Assembly (NCBI RefSeq): GCF_041260155.1
Contig: NC_091931.1
Span: 32,401,041 to 32,465,040, forward strand
Length of the DNA stretch: 64,000 nt
From: Ptychodera flava
Lineage: Eukaryota; Hemichordata; Enteropneusta; Ptychoderidae
Direction: 5' to 3'
Below the pieces are notes generated by a model, which was given only the letters and a program-made list of their open reading frames with translations, did not search any database and had not been told where the DNA came from. The first letter of the stretch is position 1. The number at the start of each line of letters is the position of its first letter. A program made the position numbers and the translations under genes. Below, piece by piece: positions 56,278 to 64,000 of the stretch.

Positions 56278-59200
56278 AGTCAACGTCGCATTCTCCATGT
56301 TGACGCACAGCTACCGACGTTCACCATTGTAGAGGCTCTCAATCAAATGACATTTGCATAAGAAGGCCTATCGCCATTCACAACTGGATGTTTACCACGG
56401 AACTGTGCGTCACGTTGTAGAAATGGGGACCTTTATTGTATGGTTTCTCACTAAAAATGGGTCGCTTACATCCGGTACAAAGCGGTGAGGGTTAACCATA
56501 CTCTGGTCGTTTTACAGTAAATGCTTCGCGCTACACTGGCTATGTTTACGAACTGCATCGCTTTAGCTTTTAACTCTTTTGTGAAATTAATACACCAGCT
56601 TTTGACTGCGCTTGGAAGCACCTCAGAAATCCTTGAATAATTAGAAAGGGTTTTAAGGATGGGTCAAGACATGGCTTCAGGGATACATTAAAAGTTTATG
56701 ACCATTAATTAAGACCCATAAGGATGAATTCACAAATACTGGAGGGGAGAGGCTGGAGGAATTCAGGGGGATTTGAAAGTTTTTGGGTAATAGTGGGGAA
56801 TGGTAAAGGTTAACAGTGGGTACAGGGTATGATCTGAAGATATTTTGGTTCCCTATTTGTTTACATTTTCAGATTCCACAGTTTCTCAAGTGATTCAATA
56901 GCAAATTTAAACAAGAACGAATGAATGAATGAATGAATGAATAACACTTAAGTCATCATATGGCTCTAAAATTAATAGTAATTAAACAAATTGTAGAATC
57001 ATTTCATTACTTTTATTTTGAAAAAAATATATAAGTATCAATGTCATTGATTTTAATGTAGAGGGGACAGAAGCTGCAACAGACTGTTGAGAACTTTTGC
57101 CCAATATTTCTGTTTTATTCCAAATAGTTTCTTGCTAACTACAGGCTTCAGAATGCTGAGACACACAATGCTATATATGTATATGTTACGAATCGGAGTC
57201 CAGACTGAAATTCATTTGTCAACAACAAGGCAGCACGGTAAACATCAAGCTGTGTTCGTAAGCTGGATACCGGACAGTAAAGAAGAAAAAGTTCAACCTA
57301 GTCAACAAAAATGCTGCCACATTGACAAAGCTGATACAGCTATTGCCCCTGCATATAAATGTATCGCTGGGAAGATAATGAATAATTATATCAATAACAA
57401 TGACAGAACAGCCAATTTTACACTATCTCACTAGAATAGTGTACGCCGTGTATCTCTCAGTGATGCGTCCACAATTCCACAACAACCTCATCATCATAAC
57501 AGCCATCTGCTTCTTCTATATGATAATTGTATCTTAATAAACATTAATAATAATAATTAGTGATTTAAAATACAAACTTTTTGGCAGCAACATTCTATCA
57601 GATGAGGATCAGTGTGCCCCAATAAATACCACAAGAAACCCACCGGTGTGTGTAAGCCCTAACCCGTCGCTTTAAGTCTTTCAGCAATGCATAAATACAG
57701 GTACCAGCAAAAATTTCGACAGCTGTCATATGTTGAAAGTTCTTTATCTAGTCATGTACTACAGTTGCTATAAAAGTTGAGAGCGGACCGTCCCAGGCCC
57801 TGCCAAAAAACAGCTATACAGAGCACTGGGATATATACAGCATGGATGTCATCGCCACAGTGTGCGCAACTCTGTTTCATATTAACCATGTGCTCTCTTT
57901 GTTGTACAGACCTGTATCACAGGGTTGTGTCAGGGCCTTCACAGGGTCCATGACAGAGGTGAAGTATTTTGTTCTTTCGCAGTTTACTGCCTCATAAAAC
58001 ATTGAATCGTGCCTTGTGTTTGAAAAATACTGATCTTGGAAGGAGCGGCGGAACTGTAGGCAGGAAGCATCATTAAACATTTGAAATAATTTGAAAAGAT
58101 GGAAGCCGTAACATTTTCAATATTGTCAATTACGGTGTCTTATTACTGGGTCCTAAAGCAAACACCAAAATATGCTATTGCAGCTTGTCAACAAGGCCTT
58201 CACAGAAAGCGATCCTATAATAGTTGACAGCAGAGCGTAAAGACATATCTTCCATACTTATGTTCTGCACATAAATCAGAGTTTCTTGTTCTCCTCCCTA
58301 TATTGAAACACCAAATACTCACTTCCAATATCAACACAAGCAGTATATTGTAAGTTATTTTAACAACTTGAAATGCAATCCAGATTGGTGCTGTGTGTAT
58401 AAAATGCCAACTGGTGGCAAGCGAAATACTAGTACATTTACATGTAGGAAGTAAACAAGAAACTGCTGACTCACACAAAACAATAAAAAAACCATCAAAA
58501 GTTAAAGCTACTGTCCCTTTCATGTGCCACTGATAAAATATACTTGCTGTGTTCGACAAGGTGAAGACATGGGCATTTCAGCATGGTTCTGTGAGTAGAA
58601 TGTTCTTAAAAACAGTCACTCTTACACGGAACAAACTGCTATCTCTTGTTATCATCCTCTAGGCCATTTAAAGAAAAGTCTTCATTTGTCGTCATTGGAT
58701 TTTTGAAAAACCTAGCAGCCAGCCAGGGAAAAAAACAAACACAGACAAAAAACACAAGTGTATTAATATAAGCTCAATTTTTTTGGGTTTCCTTTAGAAA
58801 TATAATATTTTATTTGTAATAATGTTTACATTGTATTGTTTTTTTTAATATTCTCTGAAAGCCTACCAGCACGCCGGACAGCAAACAAAGAATTTCATTT
58901 AAAGCGCCTTACCAAAACAACACAGAAAACTAAACCATGATTGACACAAAACAATACAATAAAAAGATATAAAAAATTTAGTGTAACATTGTTGGCTTAA
59001 TGAATGTTTGGCCATTAAATAGTGTGGAGTATAGAGGTGCAGGATATGAAATGTTTGAGGGTATTGGAGCAGATCTGAAAAGAATTAAAATTTCAATCAA
59101 GATTCCTGCAGCCCCTCCCCAACACACACTCACACAGTATTCGCAAATGCATCTTCAGAGTTAAATTTGTATTTCATCACACCACACTGGGAAATTTGCA

Positions 59201-59586
59201 TATTTAAGCAGGATAACACCGTAAAATAAACATCTAACCTAAATGCAGTCATCTTGAATCTTTTATTCAAATCATCGACATAAAAGTGAATTCTTTTTTA
59301 AATGAAAACCCAACTACTTTTTTCTTACATGTGCGTTACACTTTGAATTTCACATTCTTTATCGCTGCTTAGTAATTTTAGTTTAACAAAAAAAGAATAC
59401 TGCCTTGGAGCAGTAGGGAGAGTGGAAAACTAGTTGACTAGAGGAGAAACTTGAACAGCTCTCAGGTTTTATTCCATTGCTGATACTGTGCAATAATGTT
59501 AGCATAGCATACCTACATTCTTCGCCGGGATATAACAACATGGAGTATTGCAAGGGTTCAACTTAACGATCTGCCAACGTCTACCT
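56278..59586. other. intergenic, no gene recognised
   Basis: An AT-rich stretch of 3.3 kb with a short gaat repeat (about 56922-56942). The longest open frames (for example 57087-57434 on plus and 58215-58559 on minus) show no domain, no homology I know and no credible splice partners. It could include untranslated sequence of a neighbouring gene, but I cannot show it. Confidence 0.4.
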
Positions 59587-59796
59587 GTAAGAGACTGTCC
59601 AGTTTCTTCGGCCTAGGGGGGCGGTGGGTTTTTTTGGTGACATCAAAAAGTGGCTGACCCCCCTATTCCAACTTCGAAAACAGGGTGAGCCCCGGGCCCC
59701 AATCCAACTTTGACAAGACTCTGGGTGACCCCCTGCGCGCGACAAAGGTAAAACAAAAGGTGGAATATAAATTGAATGATTCAGTGTGTGAGTAGG

Positions 59797-59832
59797 TATA
59801 TATATATTATATATATATATTATATATATATA

Positions 59833-59867
<35 letters not shown>
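59797..59867. repeat. (AT)n microsatellite
   Basis: About 70 bp of ta repeats with a few breaks. It lies inside the candidate inverted-repeat element. Confidence 0.95.
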
Positions 59868-59870
<3 letters not shown>

Positions 59871-60212
59871 CATTCAGTCACACATTCCGTGTTTTCATGA
59901 AATTGTCATGTCAGTTGTAACATAGGAGCTTAAAAGTGTCAATTCTAAAGTTTCAATACAGTATTTTGAGTGAGCTGTATTCCTCACTTTTTTTGCATAA
60001 ACAGATGTCCAGAATTGTTGTAAGAAAAATGTGATTGTGAAATATTAGTGCATGTTGCTTTCTAATACTGGATTCTCATAGAGAAACAGAAAAGTATCAG
60101 GAACTTGTCATGTTTTTCATATGAACTGCAGATTTCATAATGATTAGTACATTTTGCAAAACAAACTTTTCAATTTACAGGCATCAAAAAATCTCTGATA
60201 AATTAATTTACT

Positions 60213-60492
60213 GCGCCCGAAGGGCGCGCCGAAAAATATTAAACGTCCAGATATCTCTGATATGTATGATATATCTGATATATGAAAGTCATGCAGCTGA
60301 AGGGCATGCTGAAAATATTGTTTGACATTTTAAAGAAATGCGCCCGAAGGGCACGTTGAAAAATTCTAAACATAAACATACCTCAGATATATATATATGC
60401 CTGATATGTTAAAGTTTTGCACTAGGACGGGGCTCTGAAAAATATGTCTTATTATTATTAAAGTTACGCGCCCGAAGGGCGCGCCGAAAAAT
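60213..60492. repeat. 127-bp tandem repeat with a GCGCCCGAAGGGCGCGC palindrome
   Basis: Units start at 60213, 60340 and 60467, exactly 127 bp apart. The third is only about 26 bp long. Each begins gcgcccgaagggc, a palindrome-like block, followed by gaaaaat. A diverged version of the same block lies 79 bp into each full unit (about 60292 and 60419), so the unit is itself an ancient dimer with 79 + 48 bp spacing. Confidence 0.9.
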
Positions 60493-60690
60493 GCAACTGA
60501 ATGATGAAATTTGTGGCTGGCACAATGCATTTTACGCAAGTATGAGCCGTGTCGAAATTCAAAAACACAGTGACCCCCCCTCTATTTGGCATTTCAAAAA
60601 CATGGTGACCCCCTATCACCAAAGTCAAAAACAGGGTGACCCCCCCATGAATCCACCCCCGCCAAGGCCGAAGAAACTGAGTCCCTAAGT

Positions 60691-61187
60691 TAAAAAAAAA
60701 TACAATAAATGTATATATGTATGACGTAAGTTTGTGAGCGTGGGACCCAGAGACTTGGCACGTTCATGCTTGACAAACTGATTGATTCTAAATCTCGTTA
60801 CCTGTCTCCAATACGTCTGAAAACGTACTCTTAGTCGCTGACAGCTGACAAAGTGCCTAATTCAGACTGGAAATACCGATAATGTAATCCAGTTCTCTCC
60901 GGTCTTATGTTTTCGACGAGTATAGAAGAGGGCAAAGGTACGTCGCTCGGAGCGGGTGACCGTTCAGGCGTACACATACACAATGGTCATGAGAAACACA
61001 GGCTCCATATTAGGGGTGACGTCAAATGTTCAATGTAGGATAAAAAACTAATTCCCTTAGTTCCCCCCAACCCCCCCCCACCCCCTAGAAACTTAATTGA
61101 CTTATACTGAACCTGTTGCCGGGCTCTTTCTATGTAAAGCGAAGCTAAGGATCAGTCAATTTAGGGGTGAAATAAAATAATGCATCG
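60691..61187. other. intergenic, no gene
   Basis: It contains an A run after the preceding element and a C-rich patch at about 61062-61085. No gene is seen. Confidence 0.4.
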
Positions 61188-61191
61188 TTAA

Positions 61192-61716
61192 GGCCCCACT
61201 AGCTGTAACTCTTGAAATTTGTTGACCTCAAATTATCTACCTATTCTCTCCTCTCTGAATTCTAGCCTGTGAAGAGATATGAGCTTTTACTGCATTAGGA
61301 AACCATTCTGTCAGAAACATTTAACACGTAAATTCAAATTTTAACAGTCATTTGATTTCCCGCCATTTTCAAAAATTGGTAATATAAAAAGGAATCAGAA
61401 CATACAATGCCATAGTTGAAATCATTCACCCTTGTGCATTACAGTTTGGACTATGCAGTGCAGTTTATATGAAGATTTCAGTGCAGATATGCAGAGTATC
61501 AAGGGTTTTAGCTTTTCTGCCTGGGGTTGTGATTTAATGTTTGGGCAAACATTTAATCGCAGTGTAATCTTAACTTGTTCAAACTTGCACATATAGCCCC
61601 GGCAGGTAGTTAATAATAAGTGTATACATACACGTAAATGACTACATTGTCACCAACTAATTTTAGTTTGAAAATAAAATCATAAAAATAATGCTAAACG
61701 ATACAGCTAGTGGGGC
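61192..61716. mobile_element. TTAA-flanked MITE with GGCCCCACTAGC ends
   Basis: The 525-bp element has inverted ends ggccccactagctgta on the left and the complement of tacagctagtggggc on the right. It is flanked by ttaa at 61188-61191 and 61717-61720. Non-coding. It belongs to a different family from the other TTAA elements in the window. Confidence 0.85.
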
Positions 61717-61948
61717 TTAACATTGGAAACACACTTTATGTTAATACAACATATTAACAACAAACTTGAAGTTTATCAATGAATGAACAAGAACAACAAC
61801 AATAAAGTCCAGGTTTCTCCTTCAGAGGCATAAAAAAACTATCTCAACTGTCCTGGTGGTTGTATCAACTCAGTTCACACTGCTCCATTCAGGCGGACTA
61901 CACGTGCACCAGAAATGTAGCAAAATATAATTATAAATTCTGAGTTCA

Positions 61949-62025
61949 ACCATAGACAGTAGAGAAACTACCGTCTATGGTACAACCACAGACAAATAGT
62001 ATAGACTGTCTCTGTTTGTCTGTGG
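61949..62025. repeat. two adjacent short hairpins
   Basis: Hairpin 1 pairs accatagac with gtctatggt (61949-61981). Hairpin 2 pairs ccacagacaaa with tttgtctgtgg (61986-62025). The two stems also share the agac/gtct core, so they may be diverged copies of one hairpin. Confidence 0.7.
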
Positions 62026-63660
62026 GTACAAGAGAGGCCAACAGCCTGCATTGTTTACACTAACCAGGCCAGGTGCAGCTATGCACGTGTTAAAACAACT
62101 CCCTCCGCTGGCTTCAACACGAAAGTGTGCATTTCTGCTCTAGTTTTTCAATTAAATATTCATTCCCCTGGCAATTTTTACCTTAAATCGATTTGTAGGA
62201 TAGAAACTTTTTTAAAGTCAAAACCCCCACCTCCAAACTAAAAGAATTAAGTTTTTTTTTCCTTCATTGAACTTTGACGTTGCCCCTTAAGTTGTGGATC
62301 CGTATGACCCTGTCTACCATGCATATGAATGCAGTGAGAGCGACGTGTCCGAGCAGAAGACGGCTCCTTTTATCAAATTCTCAAGACTATTCAGTTACAT
62401 TTACAATTTAATTCCCAGCGCTGATCTAGTAGTAGTACTTAGTTCTTAGTGGGTAATATAATATATCTTTATCAGTAGATACACATTGTCGTCATAAATA
62501 TTCTAATGACCTTTGACATGCTATAATGGTAATGGAATCTGAGATCCCCCATGCCCCATAGAACGAGTCAATTACGGATGGCAACGACTGTTTACGGTTG
62601 CAAATACGGACGGGGTACAACATTTTCCGTCGTAGAAGACAAAAATATTGCAGCAGAATATAGTATAATTTTCAACTGACAAAACAGACCCGATTGAGAA
62701 GTTACAAAGAGTACATTTTTCTCTTCAAATTGACTCTCTCTCTCTATCATCGTCTGTTCCCCATACCAGCGATACAGATCCATCGATCCTGTTCATAAAA
62801 CACTGGACGGTACATGATATATCTTAGTGTTTTAACATGGAGTGATTTTTATCCTCCAGCAAGCCACTCGCGCCACCGATGAAAAGATTCGAACGACACT
62901 GTTCTTTAAAGGTTCATAATAACATCCATCCATCCATCCATCAATACATCTATCGGATATATTTGTATGTCCAATAAGTCCGCGACTTAATCTTCTGAAA
63001 TTTGATGACAAGTCAAAACGTGTTGTCAGCGTATCTGTCTTAAAATCAGAGGGTGGTATCAAGCTACTGTCTTTGTAACTGAGGTTTCTTTCCGGTAATC
63101 GTCGCCTACGTTTGAACCCTTTCATTTCCCTCATAGGAAAGCGTTGCAGTGCGCCATCATGGTGTTTACTTGCCGTCACCGTTTGTTTTAGTTATGCGTA
63201 TACCATACTCCACACAGTCAAAAAAGATGATATGTTTTAGGTATACACCATACATTTCGAAAAGATACAGATCTCCTGATTCAATTGATTGTTTCACTGC
63301 TATATACAATGTTTCAGATTATGAGAAGAAAAGTCACATTGTAAGGTTATTTTGTCGGCAGAATTCCAGAGTGTCTCTCCATAGCAGACTTACGGAGCAA
63401 AACTCACTGACATACGACATCGTCGTCATGATCATTCTGTTTTTCACACGGGTCTTCTACCAATCAAAACTTACCTAACCGTAGTTTCAGCTCTTCGCCA
63501 TACGTTGACATTTTAACTCAATTATGAGAAGCCTGCAGCTGGTAAGGAATTGTTTTGAACTTTTTACTTGATCAAAAACTCATGATTCAATGTTGACAAT
63601 TGAAGCTTATGATTATAAGAGCATGCAATGATTTTTTGAGTTCTAGACCCGAAGCGTGTA
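62026..63660. other. intergenic, no gene recognised
   Basis: It contains a short atcc run (about 62925-62945) and a ct run near 62735. The frame at 62832-63179 is Arg-rich, but no domain or splice partner supports it. The part of 61721-61948 before the hairpins is likewise empty. Confidence 0.4.
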
Positions 63661-63675
63661 GGTAATTAATTAAGT

Positions 63676-64000
63676 AATTGCTTGAATGTTGTTCACTTAG
63701 CAACTTTACATCGATAAAAACCGCATTCGGCAGGCGATTTGAGTCGTTAGACTTGATTTTAAAACTTTACCGCCTGTCACTGAACGGAACCGTAGTATAT
63801 GCTGTTGCTTGAGTCGTGCACTATATAATAAGTTAACGCATCACTGGATTGTCGTTTACTTAGCATTTGTAAGGGCACCCACTCTTTATAAAAACTGGAT
63901 GTAATGCGCGATTTCACTTTTGGGTTTTGATTTTGAATATTTTATTACCTATCACGGAGCGGGGCCATCTGTGGGTGTTTAAGTTATTATAATGGTGGCT
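63676..64000. repeat. diverged tandem duplication at the window edge
   Basis: Two copies about 163 bp apart share gttcacttagca / gtttacttagca, then ataaaaac, a gcgattt block, a ttgattttnaa block, and cctgtcactgaacgg / cctatcacggagcgg. They are diverged, and the second may run beyond the window. Confidence 0.5.

Larger units (their letters stand above)
59590..60688. mobile_element. candidate inverted-repeat element with GGTGACCCCC motifs
   Basis: The left end (gactgtccagtttcttcggcc, then a G run and ggtgac) mirrors the right end (complement: gactcagtttcttcggccttgg, then a G run and gggtgac). Inside both ends, motifs of the form caaaaacagggtgaccccc recur at least three times per side in opposite orientation. 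The middle holds an AT run and a 127-bp tandem repeat. No transposase is seen. I cannot see a clear target duplication, so the exact ends are uncertain. Confidence 0.65.

Noticed and set aside
57087-57434. A 115-codon plus-strand frame in the right-hand gene-poor region
   Set aside because: No domain, no signal peptide followed by a plausible protein, AT-driven composition and no splice partner.
60213-60492. A CRISPR-like array
   Set aside because: The spacing is a true 127-bp tandem repeat with similar spacers in a eukaryotic context, not conserved repeats with unique spacers.
62832-63179. An Arg-rich 115-codon minus-strand frame near the right edge
   Set aside because: No family is recognised, and the upstream and downstream frames give no splicing model. 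It could be part of an exon of a gene beyond the window, but nothing here shows it.

Overview
The window looks like part of a metazoan nuclear chromosome. It has spliced transporter genes with GT-AG introns, a BEL/Pao LTR retrotransposon, a Polinton (Maverick), LINE fragments, many short inverted-repeat transposons and long microsatellites. This mix is typical of a marine invertebrate. A hemichordate or lancelet is plausible, but I cannot fix the species from sequence alone.

The host content I can support is one tandem family of three paralogous SLC16/MCT-like major-facilitator transporter genes, all on the minus strand: gene A (2623-7529), gene B (21008-24940) and gene C (46148-51968). All three have the same architecture of four coding exons. 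Every intron is in phase 1, and the second exon is exactly 144 nt in each gene. B and C read through as about 476 and 483 codons. A would read through as 469 codons, but a 1.4 kb inverted-repeat transposon with an 8-bp target duplication sits inside its third exon. The flanks of A and B are also related (1.9-2.6 kb with 20.4-21.0 kb, and 9.7-10.2 kb with 43.3-43.9 kb), so the duplication carried non-coding flanks that later insertions pushed apart.

Layout: 1-2.6 kb, 3' flank of A; 2.6-7.5 kb, gene A with a transposon in exon 3 and a perfect 77-bp fold-back in intron 1; 7.0-9.4 kb, two 3' ends of one LINE family with microsatellite tails; 11.8-20.35 kb, a minus-strand BEL/Pao element (1.1 kb LTRs, TSD catac) that landed in an older TTAA inverted-repeat element; 21.0-24.9 kb, gene B with two small transposons in intron 2; 25.55-42.68 kb, a 17.1 kb Polinton with about 310-bp terminal inverted repeats and a 6-bp TSD ctccat; 43-46 kb, paralogous flank; 46.1-52.0 kb, gene C with a long TATG microsatellite and a LINE fragment in its introns; 52-64 kb, no gene I can support, but several TTAA-flanked fold-back elements and a 1.1 kb candidate element holding a 127-bp tandem repeat.

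The Polinton keeps recognisable parts: protein-primed DNA polymerase B, integrase with chromodomain, packaging ATPase, major and minor capsid candidates, a coiled-coil/membrane protein, and several small membrane proteins. Many parts are broken, roughly two dozen breaks in all. It also has parts I would not expect: a region with deoxynucleoside-kinase-like and DEDDh exonuclease motifs side by side, and a left-end protein that resembles an attachment fibre ending in a lectin-like fold. A GTTCCGAA/GTTCCGATAGGG motif recurs across the element. More than half of the window is transposon sequence.
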